Assembly (NCBI GenBank): GCA_022567875.1
Contig: JADFGB010000076.1
Coordinates: forward strand, 1-6,107
Length of the DNA: 6,107 bases
From: Bacteroidota bacterium
GTDB taxonomy: Bacteria > Bacteroidota > Ignavibacteria > Ignavibacteriales > Ignavibacteriaceae
Direction: 5' to 3'
Shown here one piece after another: positions 1 through 6,097 of this stretch (position 1 is the first letter of the stretch; each line of letters opens with the position of its first letter). A program made the position numbers and the translations under genes. The notes under the pieces were generated by a model, which was not told where the DNA came from, ran no database searches, and saw nothing but the letters and a program-made list of their open reading frames with translations.

Positions 1-54
1 CCAATGCCCGAAAAAAATATCCGCTTTGGTATTTCGTGGGAATTATTTAATTAA
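1..54 (+). CDS. C-terminal tail of an upstream protein, possibly an outer-membrane beta-barrel
   Basis: The first 51 bases read without a stop as a peptide ending in NIRFGISWELFN, followed by TAA at 52-54. Hydrophobic and aromatic residues alternate (F, I, W, L) and an aromatic residue lies next to the end. This is what the last membrane-facing strand of a Gram-negative outer-membrane barrel usually looks like. Only the tail is present, so the family cannot be named. Another frame also stays open to a TAA at 48-50 (ending YPLWYFVGII) and cannot be fully excluded. The stop lies 24 nt before the start of the next + strand gene, so the two could share a transcript. Confidence 0.4.
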   Translation, partial: PMPEKNIRFGISWELFN

Positions 55-78
55 TAATATCTTTAAGAAAACTAAACC

Positions 79-1473
79 ATGCTTAACACAGAGAAAAATA
101 ATATTTTCATTTACATTTTGCTTGCCGGTTTTGTAACTGAATTATATTATTTAGCCTTTCTTATATTCAGCGATAAGGATATTCCCCTTTATATGTTTAT
201 CTATCTCGAAACTTTTTTGATTATGTTGTTATCATTTTACTTTGTTAAAAACTTAAATGGAAATAATTCAGACGGAGAAAATGAGAAAAACAAAAAACAT
301 AATTTCGTCTTATTGTTTTTTTCAAAAGCACTAAAAATTAAAAACCCTGAAAGATTAAAACTACCTCTTACAATAATATTTTTTGGACTATTTTTCAGGT
401 TAACTCTTTTCCCTGCTTTACCAACAACTTCAAATGATGTTTACAGGTATTTGTGGGAGGGAAAAGTTTTGGCTGCCGGTTATAATCCTTTCACATTAGC
501 ACCTAATGATACATCATTAATACCTTTAAGAGACGAAGTATATTCTAAGGTTACTTTTAAAGATATTTCGGCTATATATCCGCCAATTTCTCAATTTGTT
601 TTTGCAGCAGGTTACGGTATTAAAAATAATAGTGTAGCAGCTTTAAAATTGATATACCTGTTGTGCGAATTATTTACTCTTTTAATATTGTTAAAACTGT
701 TGGACCTTAAAAAGAAAAATTTAAATTACATAATTTTATACGCTTGGCTTCCATTATGTATAATGGAATATTTCATCAACGCACATTTAGATCCTATCGG
801 CATAATGTTTATGATGATGTTTATCTATTTTATGGAAAGGGAAAAACTTATTTTATCTTCAGTTGTATTTTCATTGGCAATATTATCTAAATTATATCCA
901 ATAATTTTATTTCCTCTTGTTATTAAAAAACTCGGACTTAAAAAAACATTTGTTTTTTCATTGATAACAGCAATACTTGTAACAACTTTTTATTTACCTT
1001 TTCTTAATTGGAACTTTACTGCTTTTACAGCATTAGGGAATTATCTGTCAAATTGGGAATTCAACGGATCTGTATATAATTTATTAAAATATTTTTTGGA
1101 TGATGGATATCTTATTAAAATTATTTGCGGATCGGCGTTTGTTATAACAACCGGAATAATAGCTTATAAGTACAAAAATTTTACTAAAGCAGCTTACGCA
1201 GTTTTCATCACTTTAATAGTTTTCAGTTCAACTCTTTATCCTTGGTATTTGGGATGGATAGCAGCGCTAAATCCGGTTCATGCATTTTATTCGGTAACAA
1301 GCTTATTGTTTACAAGTAACTTTGCAAACTTCACACCTCTTGCACCTGTGTGGAGGGAATATCTTGTGGTTTTACTAATTCAGTACATACCTTTTTTCAT
1401 ATTTATAGTGCTGGATGTTTTTTGGTTAAAAAATAAAAGAAAATCTAAAAAATCGTTATCAGTAAATTTTTAA
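79..1473 (+). CDS. Polytopic membrane glycosyltransferase, GT-C fold (mannosyltransferase-like)
   Basis: This 464-residue protein has roughly ten to twelve hydrophobic helices and a basic, cytosolic-looking tail (KNKRKSKK near 451-458). The pattern is that of GT-C glycosyltransferases, which use lipid-phosphate-linked sugars. Visible marks are a loop after an early helix with SNDVYRYLWEGK (118-129), where the acidic D120 sits at the usual GT-C catalytic position, then GYNPF (134-138), AIYPPISQFVF (165-175), NAHLDPI (234-240), LSKLYPIILFPL (269-280) and LYPWYLGW (386-393). Together these resemble the DUF2029/GT87 and MptA/B- or PIG-M-like alpha-mannosyltransferases. Acceptor and sugar cannot be read from sequence; a lipid, glycan or cell-envelope polymer is possible. 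A hydrophilic stretch at 59-75 separates the first two helices from the rest. The ATG at 79 has only a weak purine-rich stretch (AAGAAAA) upstream. The stop overlaps the stop of the convergent response regulator by 4 bp. Confidence 0.75.
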   Translation: MLNTEKNNIFIYILLAGFVTELYYLAFLIFSDKDIPLYMFIYLETFLIMLLSFYFVKNLNGNNSDGENEKNKKHNFVLLFFSKALKIKNPERLKLPLTIIFFGLFFRLTLFPALPTTSNDVYRYLWEGKVLAAGYNPFTLAPNDTSLIPLRDEVYSKVTFKDISAIYPPISQFVFAAGYGIKNNSVAALKLIYLLCELFTLLILLKLLDLKKKNLNYIILYAWLPLCIMEYFINAHLDPIGIMFMMMFIYFMEREKLILSSVVFSLAILSKLYPIILFPLVIKKLGLKKTFVFSLITAILVTTFYLPFLNWNFTAFTALGNYLSNWEFNGSVYNLLKYFLDDGYLIKIICGSAFVITTGIIAYKYKNFTKAAYAVFITLIVFSSTLYPWYLGWIAALNPVHAFYSVTSLLFTSNFANFTPLAPVWREYLVVLLIQYIPFFIFIVLDVFWLKNKRKSKKSLSVNF

Positions 1474-2186
1474 AGACTTAGTTTTTCTTTAAACTTGATA
1501 GCTTGTCTTCTCGATACTTCTATTTTATGATCACCTTTTAATTTTACTAATAAGCCGCCGTTTAACCAGGGTTCAATATTTAATATCCACTTCAGATTTA
1601 AAATATGTTTTCTGTTAGCTCTGAAAAAAGTTTTACTGTCCAATCTTTCATCAAGATAATTTAATGTTCTTAAAATAAGCGGTTTGTTGTTATCAAAATA
1701 AAGTCTAACATAATTGCCCTCTGATTCAAATAATCTGATAGAAGATAATTTAACAAACCAGCATCGTTCGCCGTCTTTTACAAATATTTGGTCATCTTCT
1801 TTTAAAATATTAGAAAGTTCACTTGACATCACTTCCTGATTACGCAGGATAACTTTATCAATTGTTTCTTCTAATCTATTGGGATCAATTGGTTTTAAAA
1901 GATAATCCAGAGCGTTATATTCAAATGCCTTTAATGCATATTCATCGTATGCTGTAGTAAAAATAACTGTTGGAACAGTATCCAAACTCTCCAAAAGTTC
2001 AAACCCGTTTTTACCGGGCATTTGAATATCTAAAAAAATAAGGTCAGGTTTTAATTCTTCAATTTTTTTTATAGCATCATCAACATTTTTTGCTTCTCCT
2101 ACTATTTTTATTTTTTTATGAGGTGTTAATAATCTGCGAAGTTCAACACGTGCTAATCGTTCATCATCAATTATTATTGCTTTCAT
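1470..2186 (-). CDS. LytTR-family response regulator (REC + LytTR DNA-binding domain)
   Basis: This 238-residue transcription factor is the output half of a two-component system. Residues 1-115 form a receiver domain: acidic pair D7-D8, phospho-acceptor D53 in FLDIQMPG, conserved T78 in FTTAYDEYA and K98 in LLKPID. After a linker (about 116-131), residues 132-238 form a LytTR domain with the typical VKDGERCWFV, IRLFESEGNYVRLY, FFRANRKHILNL and VSRRQAIKFKEKL segments. Family members bind short direct repeats as dimers once phosphorylated. I chose the ATG at 2186 because a strong AAGGAG (2198-2193) lies 6 nt in front of it. A TTG at 2201 would extend the protein by five residues but would place that ribosome binding site inside the gene. 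The start overlaps the end of the kinase gene by 20 nt, so the two are probably translationally coupled. Confidence 0.92.
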   Translation of the reverse strand: MKAIIIDDERLARVELRRLLTPHKKIKIVGEAKNVDDAIKKIEELKPDLIFLDIQMPGKNGFELLESLDTVPTVIFTTAYDEYALKAFEYNALDYLLKPIDPNRLEETIDKVILRNQEVMSSELSNILKEDDQIFVKDGERCWFVKLSSIRLFESEGNYVRLYFDNNKPLILRTLNYLDERLDSKTFFRANRKHILNLKWILNIEPWLNGGLLVKLKGDHKIEVSRRQAIKFKEKLSL

Positions 2187-3294
2187 TTTTATCTCCTTCA
2201 ATTGGAATTACTATTTTTGCTAAAACAATTTCGTCTGTTTCGTTTTCGATAGTAAATCTTGCTTTCTCTCCGTAAATAAGATTTAATCTATGCTTTGTGT
2301 TTTTAATACCGAATCCTTTTGCATTTTTTAAAGCTTCCTCATCAAAGTTACCGGTGTTCCTTATCTCAATTATGAGGTCTGTTGCTGTAAGTTTAGTGCT
2401 TAAATGAATTTCCCCTCCTTCCTTTCTGTTTGAGATCCCGTGTTTTATTCCGTTTTCTATCAATGTTTGTATCATCATTGGAGGTATTTTAATTTGTCTT
2501 GAACCTTCATCGATATCAATTTTATATTTTAACCTTTCCTCAAACCTAATAGATTCTAGTTTTAAATAATCCGTAACCGTTTGAAGTTCATTATCTAAAG
2601 CAGCTGTTTCTATATGTCCTTTTTGTAAAGAATACCTGAGAATATTAGAAAGATAAGTTACTGCAGTTTGTGCACTTTCAGGGTTTTCTTTTATTAATGC
2701 TCTGATGCTGTTTAGTGCATTAAAAATAAAATGTGGGTTTAATTGAGATTTTAATGTTTTTAATTCATAATCTTTTACGGCAGCTTCCCAAATAAGTGCT
2801 TCAACTTCAACTGCTTTATAGTTTTCAAAGAAATGAACAGAAAAATAAATCAGTTCCCAAACTAAAATTATTCCTGTTAGATTAAATACCCTCCAAATAA
2901 CTGTACCGGCTTGTATTTTATTAAGGTGGGCGTATCCTATATTATATGAGACAGTAAAAATAATAATATATATAATTGCACCTAAAATAAAAGATGAAAA
3001 TATAATTCTAGGAATAATTTTTTTAAGAGGGAGTTTTAACCATTTTCTATTAATGGTGAAGTATCTAAAAATATGAGTTACACTAACACCAACTAACCCC
3101 ATATATAATAATGTTGTGAGCCTTTGCCAAGAAAAATGCCCAAATAAAGAGATTATGCTTATATTAAAAATTACAAAAAATGACCACCCAGTTATTTGGC
3201 TGATCCAATAAATTTTATTACGTGCAAGTTTGGTTTTAAATGTAAAAGGATCTTTAGTAGGAATCGTATTATTTATGTCGGTCTTATTATTCAT
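2167..3294 (-). CDS. Membrane sensor histidine kinase, LytS/His_kinase (PF06580) type
   Basis: This 375-residue inner-membrane kinase is the likely partner of the adjacent LytTR regulator. About four hydrophobic helices (near 31-51, 61-78, 96-116 and 133-156) form the membrane part, with no obvious extracytoplasmic sensor domain. A short coiled linker (about 160-180) leads into LKSQLNPHFIFNALNSIRAL, where H188 is the expected phosphorylated histidine. The ATP-binding part shows LIENGIKHG (N-box, N281), IRNTGNF (310-317, in place of the more usual D-x-G form) and KGFGIKNTKHRLNLIYG (G-box, 327-342). This is typical of Bacteroidota-type kinases that pair with LytTR regulators and sense unknown membrane signals. 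The ATG at 3294 has no strong Shine-Dalgarno, only a purine-rich stretch (GAAAGAAAAGAAAA) some 15-30 nt upstream. The 3' end contains the regulator's ribosome binding site. Confidence 0.9.
   Translation of the reverse strand: MNNKTDINNTIPTKDPFTFKTKLARNKIYWISQITGWSFFVIFNISIISLFGHFSWQRLTTLLYMGLVGVSVTHIFRYFTINRKWLKLPLKKIIPRIIFSSFILGAIIYIIIFTVSYNIGYAHLNKIQAGTVIWRVFNLTGIILVWELIYFSVHFFENYKAVEVEALIWEAAVKDYELKTLKSQLNPHFIFNALNSIRALIKENPESAQTAVTYLSNILRYSLQKGHIETAALDNELQTVTDYLKLESIRFEERLKYKIDIDEGSRQIKIPPMMIQTLIENGIKHGISNRKEGGEIHLSTKLTATDLIIEIRNTGNFDEEALKNAKGFGIKNTKHRLNLIYGEKARFTIENETDEIVLAKIVIPIEGDKNESNNN
2193..2198 (-). promoter_or_regulatory. Ribosome binding site fixing the response regulator start
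   Basis: The - strand reads TGAAGGAGATAAAAATG. AAGGAG lies 6 nt before the ATG at 2186 and inside the last codons of the kinase gene. It is the best Shine-Dalgarno match in this window and decides between the ATG at 2186 and the TTG at 2201. Confidence 0.8.
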
Positions 3295-3324
3295 ATATTA
3301 AATTCGTTTTCTTTTCTTTCAATC

Positions 3325-3353
3325 AATATAAACTTTTAACATTTATTCATCAA
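3325..3353 (-). promoter_or_regulatory. Candidate sigma70-like promoter of the kinase-regulator operon
   Basis: On the - strand, TTGATG (3353-3348) and TATATT (3330-3325) are separated by exactly 17 nt. They match 4/6 and 5/6 of the classical -35 and -10 boxes. The expected transcript start would leave a leader of about 20-25 nt before the ATG at 3294. AT-rich DNA gives such matches by chance, and Bacteroidota often use a different promoter consensus, so this is only a candidate. Confidence 0.35.
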
Positions 3354-3398
3354 AATAAATCTTTATTTAATTAGAGATGGAATCTACCTTAGATGTTA

Positions 3399-3431
3399 AT
3401 TACCGATTGATTTTATTCTGTAAACGGTAAT
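3399..3431. repeat. Inverted repeat upstream of the two-component operon, possible operator
   Basis: ATTACCG (3399-3405) and CGGTAAT (3425-3431) are perfect 7-bp inverted arms separated by 19 bp. The - strand of the right arm reads ACCGTTTAC, which fits 8 of 9 positions of the LytTR half-site consensus as I recall it. The left arm (ACCGATTGA) fits less well and is in the opposite orientation, whereas classical LytTR sites are direct repeats. It lies about 45-80 bp upstream of the candidate promoter. The rest of the 236-bp gap between kinase and rseP holds only the promoter candidate and the rseP terminator, and I see no small gene in it. Confidence 0.25.
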
Positions 3432-3483
3432 AAAAAATGATGAAGGGAAAATTGACCTATTAAATGAAGTATGGATTAAAATT

Positions 3484-3512
3484 AAAAAGCTCTGTAAATA
3501 TTTACAGAGCTT
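3484..3512 (-). terminator. Rho-independent terminator of rseP
   Basis: Bases 3487-3512 form a perfect 26-bp palindrome (AAGCTCTGTAAAT and its reverse complement). On the - strand it is followed at once by a T run (TTTTT, 3488-3484). It starts 18 nt past the rseP stop, the normal place for an intrinsic terminator. Only A/T alternation follows on the + strand, so it should act in the rseP direction only. Confidence 0.85.
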
Positions 3513-3530
3513 AATATATAAATTCAATAA

Positions 3531-4886
3531 TTAAAGATTTATGATGTCGCTATAAATTATGTATGCCATTAAAAGAAGTAAAATAGCAAAACCCGCATTC
3601 TGAATTGCTATTTTTATTTTTATGGGTATTTCCCTTTTAAATATTCCTTCTATTAAAATAATTATCAAATGTCCCCCGTCTAATACCGGGAATGGTAAAA
3701 TATTTAATATAGCCAAGCTTAAACTTAATAGCGCTAAAAAAACAAGGAAGCTTAAAATACCGTCATTAGCGGATTGTGCAGCGAACTGTGCTATCTTTAC
3801 AGGGCCACCAAATACTTTACCGAAAGCTACATCGCCATTGATAACCTTGCTAAACATATTAAAAGTAAGGTTGGTCATTTTTACAATATCAAGCCCTCCT
3901 TGATAAAAAGAAGCAAAGAATCCAAAAGTTTCATATTCAACCTGACCTGTAAATACCCTTGTAATTTGAATTCCTATCATACTGTCATCACCGGGAGTCA
4001 CGGCAAGATTTAAAGTATCTTTATCACGTTGAATAACTAGCGGTAAAGAAACATTCTTATTAGATGAAATAATTTTTGTGGTTTGTTTTGGACTGTAAAG
4101 TTCAATACCATTAAGTTTCAGAAAAATATCACCTGCTTTTAAACCGGCTTTTTCTGCGGGTGAATTAGCTAATACAGCAGCTACGGCAGGTTTTACTCCC
4201 GAGGGAATTAAGAACATCTCATTTTTTTCTGAATCAGGTATTTTTGAACGAAGTGCATTTATATGAATTATTTTCCCGTTTCTTTCAATTTTAAAATCTA
4301 CATCAATTCCTGCTGAATAAATAAATATTTGACTGCGCAATTCACCCCAGTTATTTACAGGTTTTTCATTAACGGCAATTATTTTGTCATTTTTTAAAAG
4401 CCCAATTGAATCAGCAGGTGAATTTGGCACTACGTAACCAATGGTTGTAGTTTTTGTTATTTGTTTTCCTTTAAAGAAATTTGCTCCCCAGAAAATCATA
4501 AGAGATAAAAGCAGGTTCATTATAACACCGGCAGTAATTACAATTACCTTTTGATATGTTGGTCTTGCTCTAAATTCATATTGTTTGGGTTCTTCATTTG
4601 CAAATTTTGTATCAAAACTTTCGTCTACCATTCCAGCAATTTTTACATAACCGCCTAATGGCAGCAGACAGATTCTGTAATCAGTATTACCTTCACCGTC
4701 AAAATCTTTATCAAGTTCACCAAAAGTAAATCCGGTAAGTTTATTCCAACCGAAAAGTCTCTTACCAAAACCTATGGCAAATACATCAACTCTCATTTTA
4801 AATGATTTGGCAGCTATAAAATGTCCAAACTCGTGAATAAACACTAAAATGCCAATCGTTATCACAAAATAAATTACATATTCCAT
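3531..4886 (-). CDS. rseP: RseP-type site-2 intramembrane zinc metalloprotease (M50B)
   Basis: This 451-residue inner-membrane protease performs the second cut in regulated intramembrane proteolysis, classically of anti-sigma factors, and removes leftover signal peptides. The first helix carries the zinc motif HEFGH (H18, E19, H22). A second membrane segment (about 112-137) has the conserved AGVIMN. Two PDZ domains follow in the periplasmic part (about 146-212 and 228-300, each with an NSPA segment: 155-158 and 241-244). The third metal ligand is in VLDGGHL (D403), inside the C-terminal membrane region after GGPVKIAQ. Length and order match full RseP. The ATG at 4886 has AGGAG (4903-4899) 12 nt upstream, a rather long spacing. 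It sits 119 nt downstream of dxr, a very common gene order in bacteria, and ends in its own terminator. No regulator of the RseA type is visible nearby, so the substrate is unknown. Confidence 0.95.
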   Translation of the reverse strand: MEYVIYFVITIGILVFIHEFGHFIAAKSFKMRVDVFAIGFGKRLFGWNKLTGFTFGELDKDFDGEGNTDYRICLLPLGGYVKIAGMVDESFDTKFANEEPKQYEFRARPTYQKVIVITAGVIMNLLLSLMIFWGANFFKGKQITKTTTIGYVVPNSPADSIGLLKNDKIIAVNEKPVNNWGELRSQIFIYSAGIDVDFKIERNGKIIHINALRSKIPDSEKNEMFLIPSGVKPAVAAVLANSPAEKAGLKAGDIFLKLNGIELYSPKQTTKIISSNKNVSLPLVIQRDKDTLNLAVTPGDDSMIGIQITRVFTGQVEYETFGFFASFYQGGLDIVKMTNLTFNMFSKVINGDVAFGKVFGGPVKIAQFAAQSANDGILSFLVFLALLSLSLAILNILPFPVLDGGHLIIILIEGIFKREIPIKIKIAIQNAGFAILLLLMAYIIYSDIINL

Positions 4887-4934
4887 TAAATATTTTTTCT
4901 CCTATTATTTTTTTTACAAATTTCTTGTATTAAA

Positions 4935-4962
4935 TTCCAAAAGACAAATTACAAATAACAAA
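4935..4962. repeat. Four tandem heptamers in the dxr-rseP spacer
   Basis: The + strand reads TTCCAAA, AGACAAA, TTACAAA, TAACAAA in a row: four 7-bp units sharing the ending CAAA at exact 7-bp steps. They lie in the 119-bp non-coding spacer between dxr and rseP. To their right is a GC-rich stretch (CCCTCCTCCC ... TTCGGGCAGG) that includes a small CAGA-GTAT-TCTG hairpin (4972-4983). The spacer shows no open reading frame and no clear promoter. A decayed intergenic repeat is possible, but copies elsewhere cannot be seen from here. Confidence 0.4.
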
Positions 4963-5005
4963 CCCTCCTCCCAGAGTATTCTGTACTTCGGGCAGGTAAA
5001 TCTCA

Positions 5006-5827
5006 CTATAAATTTAGTACATATTCTCTTGTCAACCTGTCGCACTCAAAAATTGTTTCAATATCGGGAGTTGCATGATTTACAAATTTATTAAGTGCTT
5101 TTTCAACAGAAACAGGAATATCAGAAAATTTAATTTCTTCTTTTAAAAATCTACTTACAGCAACCTCATTTGCCGCATTTAAAATACACGGTGCTGTTCC
5201 ACCATCAGCCAAAACTTGAAACGCTAATCCTAAACAAGTGTACTTTTCATAATCCGGTTTATAAAAAGTCAGCTGATTTATTGTAGGTATATCGGTTCTT
5301 TTCATATCGTTTTTAAAACGCTCGGGATATGTTAAAGCATATTGAATGGGCAAACACATATCGGGGTAACCCAACTGAGCTTTAATTGAACCGTCCACAA
5401 ACTGAACCATAGAGTGGATAATTGATTGAGGATGAATTACTACTTCAATTTGATCCGACAAAAAACCAAATAACCATCTCGCTTCAATAACTTCAAGACC
5501 TTTGTTCATCATTGTTGCAGAGTCAATTGTGATTTTGTTTCCCATTTTCCAATTAGGATGATTTAAAGCTTCTTTAACTGTAACAGAAGAAAATTTTTCC
5601 TTATCAGTATTTAAGAAAGGACCACCCGATGCTGTTAGGATAATTCTTTTTAAGTGTTTCTTGTCTGAGATTTTGATAATTTGATATATTGCGTTGTGCT
5701 CACTATCTACAGGTATAATATTTACATCTCTATTTTTGGCTTCTTCAGCGGATAAGCCCCGGTGAAGCTGAAGAATAATATCCTTCATTATTTCCTTTCT
5801 GGACTCTTTATCAGATGACTTAGTCAT
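5006..5827 (-). CDS. dxr: 1-deoxy-D-xylulose 5-phosphate reductoisomerase, N-terminally truncated and chimeric
   Basis: DXR (IspC) converts 1-deoxy-D-xylulose 5-phosphate to 2-C-methyl-D-erythritol 4-phosphate with NADPH in the MEP isoprenoid pathway. From about residue 34 this 273-residue product is clearly DXR. It has PVDSEHNAIYQ with metal ligands D41 and E43, TASGGPF (S67), NHPNWKMG (H90, W93), IDSATMMNKGLE with S103, N108, K109 and metal ligand E112, then HPQSIIHSMVQF and LNAANEVAV. These correspond to E. coli D150, E152, S186, H209, W212, S222, N227, K228 and E231. DXR is normally about 380-400 residues; here the whole NADPH-binding fold and the ANKE segment are missing. Residues 1-33 instead resemble the start of DUF438 proteins. 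A stop (TAA, 5833-5831) lies two codons upstream of the ATG, so the missing part is not simply a mis-called start. The product should be inactive as DXR. It could be a true rearrangement or an assembly chimera. Confidence 0.85.
   Translation of the reverse strand: MTKSSDKESRKEIMKDIILQLHRGLSAEEAKNRDVNIIPVDSEHNAIYQIIKISDKKHLKRIILTASGGPFLNTDKEKFSSVTVKEALNHPNWKMGNKITIDSATMMNKGLEVIEARWLFGFLSDQIEVVIHPQSIIHSMVQFVDGSIKAQLGYPDMCLPIQYALTYPERFKNDMKRTDIPTINQLTFYKPDYEKYTCLGLAFQVLADGGTAPCILNAANEVAVSRFLKEEIKFSDIPVSVEKALNKFVNHATPDIETIFECDRLTREYVLNL
5729..5827 (-). other. Foreign DUF438-like head joined to DXR
   Basis: Codons 1-33 of the truncated dxr frame give a peptide containing RKEIMKDIILQLHRG followed by LSAEEAKNR. 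This pattern, R-K-E-hydrophobic helix-LH-x-G-x-(S/D)-x-E-E-x-K, is how DUF438 domains begin, and it has no counterpart in DXR. The DXR match starts at D34-V35-N36, so the joint is near 5728-5742. The stretch CTTCACCGGGGCTTATCCGC is GC-richer than nearby genes and uses a CGG arginine codon. Assignment to DUF438 rests on recall of the family pattern. Confidence 0.55.
5812..5827 (+). other. Candidate guide segment of an omega RNA
   Basis: In IscB systems the guide, about 16 nt, is encoded by flanking DNA immediately 5' of the omega RNA scaffold. If the scaffold starts at the first hairpin base (5828), the guide would be CAGATGACTTAGTCAT. This is antisense to codons 1 to about 5 of the adjacent dxr frame. 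If the element instead begins after ATGA at 5818, the guide would lie further left (about 5803-5818). It depends entirely on the omega RNA call. Confidence 0.3.
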
Positions 5828-5828
5828 C
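5814..5828. repeat. Odd palindrome at the junction with the structured element
   Basis: GATGACT-T-AGTCATC is a perfect 7-bp inverted repeat around one central base. It contains the ATG of the chimeric dxr frame (5827-5825) and touches the first base of the structured block. It holds ATGA at 5815-5818 on the + strand and again at 5827-5824 on the - strand. As I recall, ATGA/GTGA-type tetranucleotides are favoured insertion sites of HEARO elements, so either copy could mark the boundary. Confidence 0.45.
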
Positions 5829-6080
5829 GCTTACCCCCAGTATTAGCAGTAACTACCCTCAAAAAGTATATTGCTACTAGGCAAGCGGGTCAAGTTTAAG
5901 AGTGAAGTTCTCAGCCGAATCTCATATTGGTGCTCCGGCCTACTTTACAGACAAGGGCTCCATACTCTAAAAGAACATTGATATTATCATCGCCAGATGG
6001 GTGAGAGTAGGACCTTACACTGGGAGTGGGGACAGTATGGAGTTAAAAAGGGGGCTGAAGCCTACCAACCCCCTTTTTAC
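5828..6080 (+). ncRNA. Large structured RNA, HEARO/IscB omega RNA-like
   Basis: This block of about 250 nt is non-coding and distinctly GC-richer than its neighbours. It starts with a hairpin: CGCTTACC (5828-5835) pairs with GGCAAGCG (5880-5887) with one mismatch, and TAGCAGTA (5844-5851) with TATTGCTA (5869-5876) with one G-U. Next come short pairings such as GCCG/CGGC (5914-5917, 5936-5939). A 9-bp perfect stem, CTCCATACT (5958-5966) with AGTATGGAG (6034-6042), encloses TCATC-GCCA-GATGG (5987-6000) and CACT-GGG-AGTG (6018-6028). TACTCT/AGAGTA (5963-5968, 6004-6009) could form a competing or pseudoknot pairing. A G5/C5 hairpin closes it. Order and size (5' hairpin, nested core, 3' hairpin, then TTTTAC...GGAACG just before an ORF) recall IscB omega RNAs, known earlier as HEARO RNA. 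Wobble pairs slightly favour the + strand. Alternatives are a bridge RNA of an IS110-type element or another unknown structured RNA. Confidence 0.5.
6044..6079 (+). terminator. Strong G/C hairpin with A and T tracts at the end of the structured RNA
   Basis: TAAAAAGGGGG (6044-6054) and CCCCCTTTTTA (6069-6079) form a perfect 11-bp stem around a 14-nt loop. With T5 inside the descending arm it looks like a bidirectional intrinsic terminator, or the 3' hairpin of the RNA. In IscB-type loci a 3' hairpin of this kind sits just before the nuclease gene, so it may be an RNA-processing or protein-binding structure rather than a true stop. Confidence 0.6.
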
Positions 6081-6097
6081 TTTAAGAGCCGGAACGA

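Noticed and set aside
3..50. Alternative C-terminal tail in another frame (ending YPLWYFVGII)
   Set aside because: It is open to a TAA but looks less like a natural protein end than the barrel-like frame ending at 54. It is kept only as an alternative.
2187..2201. TTG start that would lengthen the response regulator by five residues
   Set aside because: The strong AAGGAG ribosome binding site would lie inside the coding sequence, and receiver domains normally begin right at M-K-A-I-I-I-D-D.
2090..2275. Open frame on the + strand over the kinase-regulator overlap
   Set aside because: It is antisense to two clear genes, is rich in low-complexity Leu/Ser and Ile, and shows no family resemblance.
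3622..4013. Two open frames on the + strand inside rseP
   Set aside because: Both are antisense to conserved RseP coding sequence and have no recognisable motif or start signal.
5694..5719. TATAAT (5714-5719) as a promoter for the + strand structured RNA
   Set aside because: The -10 match is perfect, but the nearest -35-like TTGTGC is only 14 nt away, and the site is inside conserved DXR codons, so it is probably chance.
5960..6035. 5S rRNA-like 3' end (GAGAGTAGGACC)
   Set aside because: The remaining 5S helices and the CCGAAC-type loop are absent, and the outer stem does not fit 5S rRNA.
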